Shown here one piece after another: positions 1 to 14,200 of a stretch of 64,000 nucleotides of DNA (positions within the stretch are counted from its first letter, which is position 1; each line of letters starts with the position of its first letter). The notes below the pieces were generated by a model. The model was not told the origin of the DNA. It saw nothing but the letters and a program-made list of their open reading frames with translations, and searched no databases. The position numbers were made by a program, and so were the translations under genes. The stretch is from Mactra quadrangularis (Eukaryota; Mollusca; Bivalvia; Venerida; Mactridae): positions 8,190,258-8,254,257 of the forward strand of contig CM046307.1 of the NCBI GenBank assembly GCA_025267735.1. The letters run 5' to 3'.

Positions 1-2255
1 GCATAGACAATTTACTAGTAAAATGAACTCCAACATAATCAAAAGCTTTGACTACTTTAATATTTTTGCCAGAATATTGCCAATGTTCGTGCCTTGACAG
101 TTGACCATCATTTTCGAAAACCAAAATTTTGGTTTTGTCTGTGTTAACGACTAGTTTATAGTCATTACAAAAATCCTGGAGACAATTAAGCTGTCGTTGG
201 AGGCCAATAATGGTATCAGATACACATGCTATATCGTCAGCAAACATAATCATAAAAATTTCCAGAAGATCAGGAAACAATTGTACCCCCCCTGATACCA
301 TTACTTACAAACAAATCATGTAATTCATTTATATACAATGCAAATTATATTGGACTAAGACTACAACCTTGAGGTAATCCTGTAGGACAACCAAACATAT
401 CTGAAACTTCAGATTTGGATTTTACATAACTTTTAAAAGAAACATAAATATATTTAATTGTACTAAATAGACAACCAGTAACTTTGTTTTTACGTAATAT
501 ATAATATAAAATTGGTCTATCTATAGAGTCGAAATCTTTCTGAAAATCAATAAATGCTAAAAAACACTGGCTTTCGTGTTTGTTGGAGATATTTGGAAAT
601 AATTGAATATAGAACAAAAGCATTATCAGTAGTGCAATAGTTTTTTTCCAAAAAACCAGACTGGCATTCAGAAAGCTTTTCATGCGCTTCAAAAAAAATG
701 TCGAAACGTCGATTAAAATAAATATATTGCAGAAGTTTGAATTCTTTTATTATTTATTATCTCAATACAGAAAGTAATTCTATTTGTGATTGTATTAATA
801 TATACTTCGCTTACAACATCAGGTAATGATATACCTCGATAATGATTAGGGTTTAGTAAACTGTTCTTTTTATTAATGGATATAATAACACATTGACACC
901 ATTTTTCTGGGAAATGTCCATATGTAAATATTATTTTAAATATCTTGATCATGTGAAGAAGTAAAACCTCTAAGCCATGGATTATATGTGAAGATAATAG
1001 TGTGCCACCAGTAGCCTTGTTAGGTTATGATTTGTTTACAGCATCTTTGATTTCGCTCTCACTTATTGAACTATTAAAAAGGAATTGCTCAACTTCGTCT
1101 AAATTAACATCTAAATTGTCATCATTATCAACTGTAGGCTGTTGTAGCACACCCATATCTTCATTATCATAAGTGGCTGAGAACAAAGTTTTAAAATGAG
1201 TAAACCAGGTATTAATACTTATAGGTGAATGCCTGTAACCTGGATTTGACATATTATTTATTTTCCTCCAAAATTCTTTGGAGTTATTGATGCTACCATC
1301 AATCTTAGGTATATATTGTTTATTATATAAATATCTTTTTGTCTGTTTTTTTTTTCTGTTTATATTATTGTTGAAATTGTCTGTACTTCGACATAATCTG
1401 ATTTTTTGTAAAGCAGACCTGGTACCTTTACGGGCATTCTTGCATTCGGTATCAAACCATGCATTAATTTTTGAATGGTTCTTTTGCCGTTTAGTATATA
1501 GCAGATATTCGCTACAAGTAGTAATAACTTTTTCAAATTCATCAAATAGTATATTTACATTAGCACTTTGTCCACACTATGTGTCTAATCTATCAAACAT
1601 ACCTGAATTTTTACCACCAATGAGAGTATTTAGATATTCAGATTTACCTTTTTCATTAAAATTATATGAATTACTTTGTACATTATCAGAAAGTGTATCT
1701 AATCTCTCTTTAGTATGAAAATTCAAGCACAGGGAAAATGTGTACTTTCAATCACATCTAAAACTTGTAAGTTTTGGGTCAAATCATATACATTCTTGGA
1801 TGCTAAACAATAGTCTACAACACTGCATCCATTTTGGTTAACAAATGTAAAGTTACCGTAAGAATTGTCTGTATTTTCAGGTAAAGGTCTGCCATTATAA
1901 ATATAACAAGAATATGTTTGACAAAAATTAATTAGATGTCTACCATTTCTATTTACAATATTGTCCTGTGACTGTCTTTGACATGTAATGCTACATTCCA
2001 ATATATCTCGTACATCTTGAAATTCTGGCCCATTAAAGTATGATACATAATCCACCAGATTACCAGTTCTAGCACTAAATCACAGCAGACATGAAAACTG
2101 TCTAAAACCATGAAGTCATCAAAATCTATCATACACGCCAAACAAATTAAGCTTTTTTGCTATCCAAGTATTAGCTTGATGAAGTGCCCATTTCTTAAAT
2201 ACATGTATTTTAGAATATTCTCAGATGGATATTAATTTCTTGTATTCATCGGAAA
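1..2255 (-). mobile_element. Decayed non-LTR retrotransposon (LINE type A), endonuclease and RT remnants
   Basis: Read on the minus strand, fragments occur in the order of one LINE ORF: endonuclease pieces at 2250-1720 (including SVVDYCLAS, the usual C-terminal endonuclease motif), a linker at 1720-1025, then reverse transcriptase pieces at 950-1. RT motifs include DFQKDFDSIDRPILYYIL, GLPQGCSLSPI and, at about 245-200, FADDIACVSDTIIG, followed by the VNTDKTKILVFEN region. Frameshifts and stops break every part, so it is a dead copy. It ends about 45 bases before the first convertase exon and therefore lies in that gene's upstream intron. The clade was not assigned. The 3' end runs off the window. 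Confidence 0.85.
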
Positions 2256-2299
2256 ATGTGATTCGATTTTATCCTTAAAATGGAGTTCATACCTTCCAG

Positions 2300-5200
2300 A
2301 CATGGAACCAACTGTGCCGGTATTGCAGCGGCGACAAAGAACACAGACTGTGTTGTTGGAACAGCCTATAATGCCAAACTAACAAGTAATTTCTCTTTTA
2401 CATATATAGTTCGACCACTTTACCTATGTCAGTGGCACATTACGCTATGCAAATAATTTCGAATTGACTGTCTCGATGGATAGCTGGTATGAGGCTTTAT
2501 AAAAGAAATACCTGAGTCTGCAGGTAGCGTGCCGGGTTTTCGAATTTATTGTCCCAATCGGGTTGCTGGTACGTGCGTCACTCGTAGAAGATTGCTCCGG
2601 GCTTCCGAGTGACATAACGCTTTATACTCAGGTAAATATACCAAATCTGGAAACATTATACAAGCCTTATGCGATGCCACACTTAATTTCCGTTTGAAAT
2701 CGAAACAAATTCGTCTGTACCAAATGCTTACATGAAATAAACAAGTAACTGTTCTTATTTTTAAAGAAGTAGGAATATTTAGTTCAAAATTTAGATGAAC
2801 GTTAACTTCTGAACTAGCTGGATGAGTTAAGTACGTCAGTTAAAGCATATTAATGTCGGCGCAAGAGGTATTTTACTAGATATCGGATAATTCTGTTTAA
2901 ATAAACATTTCACTCCAAAAAGGCTTAAATCAAAGAGACATTGTAAAATAATAACTTTGGATACCTTCTTATAGTCGTTCGGTCATTTATATGCTAAATA
3001 AAGTATTCGAAAATCCAACGAGAAATAGTTTGAAAACATATTTTAGGTTAATTCTTTGTCAACTTTAAGTGCACAAAGAAAATCGACTTCGGTTGACCTA
3101 TTTAGTACCGATCTACTTCCAAATTGACTTTTGTAACCTGAAGATGCCCTGTGTGGATGCCGCCATTGTTGCGCTTTGCTTGACCTACAAACGATAATTG
3201 TAAGAGGCAGGTAATCCAGACTAGATACTTATATACCACGGTCGTATAAACTTATCATTCAGCTATATAAATCTATTATTTGGCAAAATAAATTCCCAGT
3301 TTTCTCTGTTGATAATTGTTGTTGTTTTTTTTCGGTCCCTACAGACAAATTTCTCCCGGTTCATGGTCAGTCTCATTTCCTTCTTTGAACTCGAGTTAAT
3401 TCCCTTTATAATGACTATATATATCAACACGTAATATAACCGTTGTTAATTATCGTTTCATTTTTTTGCAGGTGTCCGTATTTTGGACAGCGCAGGTGCT
3501 ACGGCTTCGCAACACGCCCTAGCTTTTACACACGACCTTTCTTACATTGACATATACAGTAATAGTTGGGGACCTTCTGATGATGGTTTTACTTTCTTTG
3601 AATTGTTTGGCGTCCAAGTAGAAGCTTTTCAGACTGGCGTCAATCATGTAATTTGTATACTTTTACCCATATTACCATTCGGAACACCTCGACCTTTCGT
3701 GTTATTTGTATCGAATTGCCAAGGGGTTCCGAATGACCCAATCACCCCAACAAATGTTATTTCCCATTATCGAATCAATTAAAATACCGATGTGTTACGT
3801 TACCGCTATTAAGAGTATCTTATGAACCATACAGAACTACTTCAATTCGCAGCTATTATATGAATACATTTTGGATGTTCGAGTGTGTTTTATTCACAGG
3901 AGCTTGACATTTCATATCACACTACGAAAATTCCCCTTTTACATATAATTAAAACACCAGGAATGCAATGCGTCCAATCTCCTACTTCTCACCTACTAGT
4001 CAAATTCATCCTCAAAAAGCAACGAAACATCGTTTGATCACAAAATCATTTGGCCATTCGATTAACAGCTCATGAATGTACCTGTAACAATCGACGATTT
4101 CAAAATCGACCTCACTATGAAGTAGACATTTGTCATTAAACCAGTCTTTCTCTTAAATTTTCGCTTGTCGGGGGAGCCATTCGCTGACGTCACAGATTTC
4201 GTCACCGGGCTGAATATTTAATATTCATTACACTTCCTAAAATATGTTTACATTATTCATTCTATTGTATTTAAGTTAATATTTTAAAAGTTATTAGTAA
4301 AAGCATTTGGGGATGGTATTTTTACAAAACAGAGATTTGATTAACGTTATTGGGGAAAACCCACAAAGGAAAGTTACTCTGTGCGTTCTTGTATGTCAAC
4401 AAATTCCAGAGTAAGTGTAAAGCAGCCCGGTGATGAAATCTGTGACTCTAGCGAATGGCGACCCTGACAAGCGAAAATTTTCGAGAATAAGTGTTTAGTG
4501 ACGAATGTCTGCTTCATAGCAATCTGATTGAAACCCGATCTAAAATTTTACCACTCGCATACTTGCTAATTTAGATATGGCCTTTTCCAAACGAAGGTCA
4601 CGTTCAGGTGACCTTTTCTCATCATAATATTCATGACGAAATTGTTATGTAACTTGTTTACATCGTCTACGTCACGCAATTTGAAATGAGCCACCCAATC
4701 GCAGACTCTGAGTAATACCGCTGTTAAATTAGCATGCAAACATAGGTCTAAAATAGAAATTACGAAATCAAAATGTGATTAATAGTGCTTTCGCCTAGAT
4801 GAAAGCTACGCTTTGATTGGTCGACACAAAGTTCATCTCGACGTGACCTTGCATTGACTAAGTAGAGATCCAGTACGACAACACTCTACAGGATCTCTGT
4901 TGACGGAGATTGGCTTCATAGTCAAGTCGATTTTAGAATCATCGATTGTTACAGGTAGATTAATGAGATGTTAATCGAATGGCTAAATGGTTTGTGATCA
5001 ATCGATGTTTCGTTGCTTTTTGAGGGTGAATTTGACTAGTATGTGAGAAGTTGGAGATTGGACGCGTTGCATTTCTGGTGTTTTTATTAAATGTAAGAGG
5101 GGAATTTTCGTAGTATGATATTAAATGTCAAGCTCCTGTGGTATAAACATGGATAATTGTACACATTTAAACCTAAATCCAATAATCGATCTCGGTCGCA

Positions 5201-8200
5201 TTTCAATTTCTGTATTTTGTAAAATGTGTGATGTTTGATGAAAAAAATATATCAAAAGTTTGAATATTGGATTTAATAATAACTAAACCCATGATTGAAA
5301 TAATAAAAATTTAATTAAAGATGCACTTAGCTGAAGTGTTCATGAACATTTACATCCAAAAATATTTACTAAACACTGAAGTTTACTTGAATAAATATAA
5401 AAAAACATCAGAGCAAAATAAAATGTGTCTGGTCTCAGTCGACCTTCACCTATCTTCATGAGTAGCTTTATTAGTGAGGTTAGAAGCTGTGGTCCTGTGG
5501 TGGGACTCACTATTTCAAATCAAGTGGCCTCGGGTTCGAACCCTTTTAAGATCACTGCTATTTTCCTTCAACATGAATTTTACCTGCAGTTGTTTCACTT
5601 CTCCCAGGTGTAAATTGGCACTATGTATATGTAAGCAGACTTTATACCACACTTTAAGTTTTGTTACTTTTTAAGGGCAGAAATGGTCTAGGCGCTATCT
5701 ATGTTTGGGCTTCTGGAAACGGTGGTTTGAATTATGACGACTGCAATGCTGATGGGTTTTCCAAGTCTATTTACACTATTGCAATTGGATCAGTGTCTGA
5801 CAGGGGCTCATTTACTTTTTACTCTGAAAAATGTGCAGCGATTCTTGCGGCAACGTTTGGAGGCGCAGATGACATGAGAATAGTAAGCAGACAATTTTTC
5901 TACATTTCATGTACATTGACTATTGAATTATTATACTGATGATGATGATAATAATAATGATGATGCTGATGATAGTTATGATTATGATGATAATAAGAAG
6001 GAAAATTGTGTCTGGCATCTGTGAACCACCACGAATGTATAGTAATACACAGTGCAAATAGTCAGGAACTACTGCCCATGCTACGCACCTGTTTATAATA
6101 AACAATCAGTGGTACAATATCATTGTTCAGTTCTCTTAACCAAGAATTTTATTGGACAATCAGGAACGGTAGAGTGAATTGTACTGGTTAGAATGTAGTT
6201 AAAAATGGCTTAGTTCGCTGCACCGAAAAATCTCAAGGAAAACCAACCACTCAAATCATTATTTTCAGTGTAAGAAGACATCACCTAATGATTTGTTTTG
6301 CATACACGTTCAGAACAGCAAATTGATGAACTTTATATAAACAAAACGCTTTAATTGATAATATTAAATTGCAAATTAAATTTTTAATCAACAGTTTGAC
6401 ATGTATTTAGAAAAATTGTAAAATAGAATTACATCGTATTTTCATTGATAGGTTCAAGTTTAATACTACTCTGAGATTTTTTGTGTATTTTCTTGTCGCC
6501 ATCGTTTCAGGCAACTACTTATGTTAATGACAATTGTGAGGCCAACACTTTTCAAGGGACATCAGCGGCTACACCAATGGCAGCCGCCATAATAGCCCTA
6601 GCATTGGAGGCCAAGTATGTTTCGTACTTTATTTTACACCCTACTATATTATATTCATCTGTTCACCCGTCCGTTCGTTTGTGGACGATTGTTCGTCCGG
6701 ATGATGTCTTGAGAGCCCATGTACAAACAAACAACCAATGTTATAGCTCGTTTAGGATAACTTGAGACAAAATACAACGATACCATTTTTATACACAGGT
6801 GGATTTAAGATTAGTACACATAATTATCGACTATTATCAATGTGTTTTTGATGTATTAAATTTAGTACAAGAACACACGTTCCACGCATTAAGACATGTT
6901 TAATACTTTCATTACACAAAATCAGCTGACCTCCCTGTTTTATGTAATACCTGAGTCCCAAATATGTAAACAGACTGAGTTATCCTAAACGAGCTATATG
7001 CATTGCTAGGCCAATTATAGTTGAAATTTTATGAGAATCGTTTATAATAAAACATAGTTCTACACTTGGTTATATTTTGGTTTTCCTCCTATTACGTGCA
7101 GTTGGATAATGTATGGCGACGTACATTTATTATCTCTATGTTTAGTTATTTGGTTATTGACCTACACAGTGTATATTAACGATTAAATGACCTACTGTAT
7201 TGGACCAGTTTGACCAGAACAATGTCTTTGAAACATGTTCTACAGTTACATAAAAAATGTCCAAGTATTTTGTTTTATTTTTTCATATTTTGTAGAATGG
7301 CCCATGACTAATTCACTGGTAAGAGAAAAACGTAGGTCACTGAACTCGTTTTTTCAATAACTGACCACCAAATGACCATGTCGATACAATAATTTGAGGC
7401 CCTTTGTCTAGTTGATCTGAACCCAGTCAGAACAAAATGTGACATACATGTACTATAGTTTCTTTTTATTTTAAAACACCTACACAGGCCAAAGGAAGCA
7501 ATTTCAAAGAAAAATTCCATATGTACAACAAAAATATTTTCTACAATTTGGTGTAATACAGGAAAGAATAAACACTTCGCCCGCATTGTTTGCCCAGCTT
7601 GATCTGTACTTGAATTTATTGTGTAAGGAGTAATCATTAGTATGGATTTGTTAGGTTTCAATATGCATGAAGTCTTTCTGTATTTCAAGTTTTTTATTTA
7701 TATAGCAGTAAGTGGTCATTATTGACAGTCAATATTTTTCATGCATATATATATATTTATATATATATATAGTTTATTTCCTCCAAAAGATTGAATATTA
7801 TATAATTATTTACAGCAAATATAACAAAATAAATATAAAATTTAACATAGCAAATTGCAACTAGCATTCAGATTCTCAGAAATGCAGAGTTAAAGGAAAT
7901 CTATGGGAACATGTAAAATCAAGGTGTTATACATATATGTTTACATCTATATGATGTAAAATGCAAGTCTGTATTTCTGTCCATGTAAGTATGGAATATC
8001 ATTCAATGGTGAGTAGTGAAACAAATTTGAGCAAACTACTTCGCAATATGTACATGATTGTCAGAATAGCGCATGTAGAAGTCATCATCATTTTTTGTTG
8101 TTAAGATTAGATAACGTAACACAATTATGTCAACATGTGTATTTGTCACATACAGACATGTGGACCATTCTTTTCCAAATTGATGAAAACTACAACATAT

Positions 8201-11200
8201 AAGGCACAAAATAAAATGTAAATTAGTTTGAAACATGACACTGTATGCTCATACATAATGACATATTTGATGTGCCATGGAGTTACGGAACATAGTAAAA
8301 TTAGAAAGTCTTGCCAACTCGAACAAAACTGCATTTTAATATCGATTAAACAATACAAAAGTATGATTTATTAACAGCACATAGTATTTCCTTATGTTTT
8401 TGACAAAATTTAAGTTTAAGTGTTGCCATATTACAAAATTACAATAATACTGAGCTTTGAATATAACAAATGAGACATATGAAGTAAGTATGATGGTATT
8501 AACCTAACTAAAATGCACTTTTACTGATATGTTCTAGTGTGTATACCATGTATATATATGAAATATACGACACTGATCGTGATGAACATTATAAATAGTC
8601 AATAAATTAGCTATTTGCGAAAAATTATTACGCTAAGCGGCGTTACGGAACATATGCTAAGCACCTCGTTGGGAAATGATTACATTAACAACCCATTCGT
8701 TTGGGTTTGACATAATAATTTTTGGTGACCGTGTAGGCCAAATAACTATTATGCAGTAAAATGGGTAATTTTAAATCCGGGCGTATTAAAACTCGAGGAC
8801 GCGATCAGACTAAAACTAGTGAGTAACATTTTTATATTAACAATCACATTTTCGAAGGAAATCAAATCCAGAAACATTTTTTTATAAATTTTATGCATAG
8901 TTTAGCTTAAATTTAACTTTGGTCAAACATTGCATTTGATATATACCTAAAATGAAAGGAAACTGTTTTGTCATATGTGTATTTACAAAGTATTTCTAAA
9001 ATTGAACTGGCAAACACTTTGGTATTGCTAAATTTATTTTGTAATATATTTTATTTTCATTAAAATACTGCAATCACTTATTAAAGTTTTTACTTGTTTT
9101 TAACCCCATGATAAAAATTGATAAAGTAAGAATATCATTAAATAATAATAAATAGTATGGTATCTAAAGTTAGCTTAGCAGATGTGGTCTTTAAAGAAAT
9201 TTGATAAGATATTCCATCATATTTTATGCGTTCCGAAATTCCTAGCTGTTTTATTCGGATTTTTAATATATGTGTCGTAGGTGCAAGAGACGTTTAAAAT
9301 TGTCTTTGTGCAACGTCTCTGATGGGTGCTCATGTTGATATTGGTCATCAGTGGTGAAGACATTTTTTCGAAGCAATAACTGGAAATTTCAACTGATAGC
9401 GCACAAGATAAAATGAAACTTTTGAATGATATCAACATTCTCAAATCTTTAGACGTGCTGATTTTTTAGTCATTGTTTCAATGTGTTAGAATCATTGTTA
9501 ATTCGATTCAGACATTGCCAATTGGTTAAATATTCTTTATTGTTGTTATGACCATAATTTTGCATAAATTGGTTACACAAATATTGTTTTGTTACAAATT
9601 TGAAACACATACAGGTGTGTCAAATATGAAAATCTGCACGGACGCAACTATTTTCATCAATTTTCATCATATAAGACTGGAAAACGTTCAGTTAGTCTGT
9701 TTACGTTGTAAAAGTACTGTGATAATGTTAAATACATTCAATTTAATTCAATGATCGCATAAATCGTTATTATTACAATATATGTTCCGTAACAAGCCCT
9801 CTATACTCCGTAACGAAATGAATTTCCATTCTCAATTAAAAAGACATCAACATTTTTTCTTCTCACTTAAAGAAATATGTCAATGAATGTATTAATAATT
9901 CTAATATTAATACTATGACAGTCATCCATTACACAGATTTCATATTTATCCTTCATCCTGTACCTGCACTAACATATGTTTTCTTACACATGTACCGTAA
10001 TTGTTAGTGCTAAGGCCTAATTTTGCTTTTAACATGATCAAATGATCAAAAGAGGAATATCGAAAACAATAACAGCTTGTTTCTTCCATAAATTATATCA
10101 TATAGCATGTCAAATACTTGTTACGGAGAACAGCCGTTACGGAATCCCTGTGTTCCGTTAAAGTTTCCCTCAATAAATATAGAAGTAACAATAAATGTAC
10201 GCGTTACTTGCACTTGATCACACCAATGTACAGTGGCAAACAAAAATTCAATGTAAAAACACCTATATTGTCGCTAGCAAATGTGCTACGCTCGTTATGG
10301 AAGCATAGTTTCTTAAATGCGACATTTAAAAATTTGAGTTTGGGGTTAATTTGTTCATTCTTCTTAGGACAGATAAGATTCAAACTTTGTTTCCCAAGAT
10401 ATTTGACTCATGGTAGTATTAGTAAACGATTTAACAATTAACAACAACACCTTTTGGAAAGTAATTTAACCATGCAAAAATAGTTACGGTAACATAGGAC
10501 TGTTTTGGAGACAACCCTAAAAAGTAGAAAATCTTAGAATTTCATCTTCGTATCAGTAGAATATCTTCAAAATCATACAATTCACTACCCATAATGGAAA
10601 ATAAATACATATTACAAGCAATAACAAACCTTAAATTAATTAAATTTCAAACCAAATATTAAAAATAGAGCTGGAGACACGGCCTTTTTCTACTTATTGA
10701 AGTTTTTGCTTAGCAAACATTTGCTAAAAGGCGTAAGTTTTCAATGTTTCTTTTGTACCACTTTAGCAACAACAATCTAAGTTAACATTTCCAAATGATT
10801 AAAACCATGAGTGTTGTTTCACGTTGTGTATATAGTCGTATATAACCTGGAGACACGTGTTTTTCAAAATGGTAACAATTTCTGGATAACGGCTGAAATA
10901 TGAATAAAGAAATTAGTATGATAATAAAGAGACAACAAAATTATGTTGTAAAGTGATATATACATGTAATTAATATTCAGTCAATTAGTTAAAAGTAATA
11001 AGTAATTCATAGTGTTGCTACTATATTACTATAGTGTTTGCGAAATTACAAAAAAATAACAACCTATGCGGGAATCGAACCCGGGGTATTCCGATTGACA
11101 AATCAGTACTATAACTCTACACTACAAACTGTTTGATATAAATACAATCGTTACCTTTTCATCAATACCTTATACTATCACTCATTAAAGCAACGAAATT

Positions 11201-14200
11201 TCACGAATGTATTCGAACTAAGCCGTAAATCGATACGGAAACTAATGAAGTGCACGTTTAATGTTGTCAAATAATACTTGTGATTTTAATATCTGATTTA
11301 AAGTGAAAAAAAAACACATTCCAATAGCAAAATAATAAAGTTCTTAAAGATAAAAATACATAAATCATGACGCAATTTCATAAACACCATGATAATTACC
11401 CACTTATTTTCAACATAGAAATGCAAAAATTAAAATTGGTTGTCTTCTTATTATCAAAACATACATGTAAAAGCTAATTTATAAGGTTCAGAATAGATAA
11501 GCTAATTTTTAACTTGTTTACCATATAGTGTAATCCAGTTGCCATGGTAACTGAATGATCATTTTCCAAAAATGTACTTGACTGTTATGTTAAACAATGT
11601 ATTAATATGCTTTGCTGCACAGAAGGATTTTCTTCAAAATTGAATAACAATATAAAATTTGAATGGATTGAACACTTTTATCAACACGTATAAGGGTCAT
11701 GTATAGCAGCCAGAATTTTCTGGCCCCTAACTTTAACCAGTACTGCCTAGCCTGAGCCTGAACAAGGAGCTAACAACATCTCCCCTGTACAGGAAAATTT
11801 ATTTAAAAATCATATTCACCAAATAAATTATGCATTATATACAAATGAGCCATTTTATTCAGTTATAACTTCTTAAACGTCTTTCAGTAATGTAAATTTT
11901 GTTCTGTAGGAGCAGTAGTCCAGTGGTAGGACGCGCACTTAGGGATCGAGAGGTCCTGGGTTCGAATCCCACTAGGGGAACTGCTAATTTCCTTGAGCAA
12001 GAAATTTACCTGCGATTGCTTCACTCCACCCAGGTGTAAATGGGTACCTGCGAGGGTGGTATAATTCCGTTGCGCCAATTTGTCGGCTGCACTAATAAGC
12101 GGAGTAGAAGACTCCCCAGGGAGATTGATAGATAGATACCAGTAGCCCAATGACCAGGGGTAATTGTTGTAAAGTCGGTGAACGTGCGTAAGCATGAAAC
12201 GTAGACTATAAAATGACATTACTTTTTAAATTTTATCGAAAGTTGTAAACAACAAATATTTGAATGTCAGAACATAATTCATATTAAAATGTCTCTCAAT
12301 CATGCTAGATAAGTTGTTATGGTATAATTGTATTCATGGTTGTCCTACATAACAAGAATATCGAACAGTAATATTTTAATTATGTTCAGACAATTAATAT
12401 AATTAATATAAAATTTATATTTTCATCGTTTATTTTCATCGAATAACGTGACGTTTCACCGTAAAGCATGAAAAAAAATGTTGATTCCACGTTGACGTCG
12501 TTTTGAGACATGCACAGAACGATGCGCACAAGTTACTACCAAAAACATCTTTAAGAGGGTATGAAATGGATCTAAAACACTTAGATGCATTGTGTATAGT
12601 CATCTGCACGTGTATAAGTTTAACAACAGTTATTTAGCACATTTAAACTGATTTGATATGATTTTGTTACTAAATATTGTCATAATAAGTGCAACAGAAC
12701 CGCTAATATAACTTTCATTCAGCTCTATCAGTGCTTTGGTTTTTTTTTATTTTCAGCCCAAAACTAACGTGGCGAGACGTTCAACATTTAATCGTAGAAA
12801 CAGCAGACTCTTCTGGATTACATTCAAGCGTAACAACGTATGTAAATGCAGCTGGGAAAACTTGTATGTTTATAATACATTATTATTTCTATCTCAAAAC
12901 GTTTTGTAAGCATAGATAAAGAGCGATTTGCATTAAATATGAATATGACTTTCTTCGGTAAAAATTTGCGAAAAGAAATATTTTTAGGCGAAAATGTTTT
13001 TTGTGAACTAAGGCTTATGTGTTCTATTGAATGAGTAAATTATGAATTTGACTTCGGTTCGTATAGTTAATTCCATGTTAAACGATTTAAATAATAATTA
13101 TGGTATTTGATGAACTGGATTTGATGTTAGACGTTTTACCTACTACGATAACAAGATCAGTCATATCATTAAAACAAAACATCATACTGTTTTCCATATT
13201 TCAGTTAGTCAGTATTTTGGTTTTGGATTGATGAATGCTGAAGCAATGGTAGATGCTGCATGCTCGTGGCAGACTGTATCGGAACTTATAACATGTACCA
13301 CTCTTCCAACGATTGTTGACGTGTAAGTCATACAACACATTTATAGGTTCTAGGGTAAAGGGATACTGAACCACTGGACTAGAAATAATACTAACAATGC
13401 TAATGTTATCTATTTTTATTCTACTGGGTTAAACGCCGTATCAACACATTAAAGGTGTCCAGCGCACCTAACCTAGCTTTCCTTCTCAATAAAGAGTACT
13501 CACTTACCCTTCCACAAGGCCGGAAACTTCTCCATATAACTCATTAATGGAGGAAAATTGACAATATTATCAAATTTTCATGGAAGGGTATAACCTCCCC
13601 GGGTGGGATTCGAACCCGTACCCCCTCGGAACACGAGGTTCTAAATCCTGGCGCGCTACCGTTTGCGCTACTGACCCGGACTAGAATGCTAATGATAATA
13701 ATGATGATGATAATGTTAATAATTATAATGATGATGAAAATAATTTAAAAAAATGATGATAACTATTATGTAACGATACTTATTATAAAAATTATAGTGA
13801 TAATGATAATTGTGGTGGATATGATAATACTGATGATAATGATGAAATCATTAATAGTATTGATAATAATTATACATGTAATACATGTAATTACAATAAT
13901 TGTAATATTAATGTCGATAATGATAATAATGATAAATCAAATGAAAACTCTGAACTTCATTAGGCATTAAGGATTATAATGATGATAAAAGTGGCATTAG
14001 TACTCGCTCAGCTTCTGATGCTATATTGTCAGCCATCTTATACATAGATAAAGACGATGGAAAGTAGACACCGACATAGCTCAAACCATTAAAACATTCA
14101 CTTAAATTATCGTTGTAATACTAATTTTTGTTTCGGGCTACACGACCACCATTTTTAAAAACAACAATTTTGTTTTTGTAAATGTAGACCTTTAAGTGTG

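Noticed and set aside
5920..6105. Ile-rich minus-strand frame
   Set aside because: Again a trinucleotide-repeat artefact overlapping the exon donor region.
11056..11131. Functional tRNA-Asp
   Set aside because: T arm is perfect but the acceptor stem does not pair and the anticodon loop is irregular; kept only as tRNA-like.
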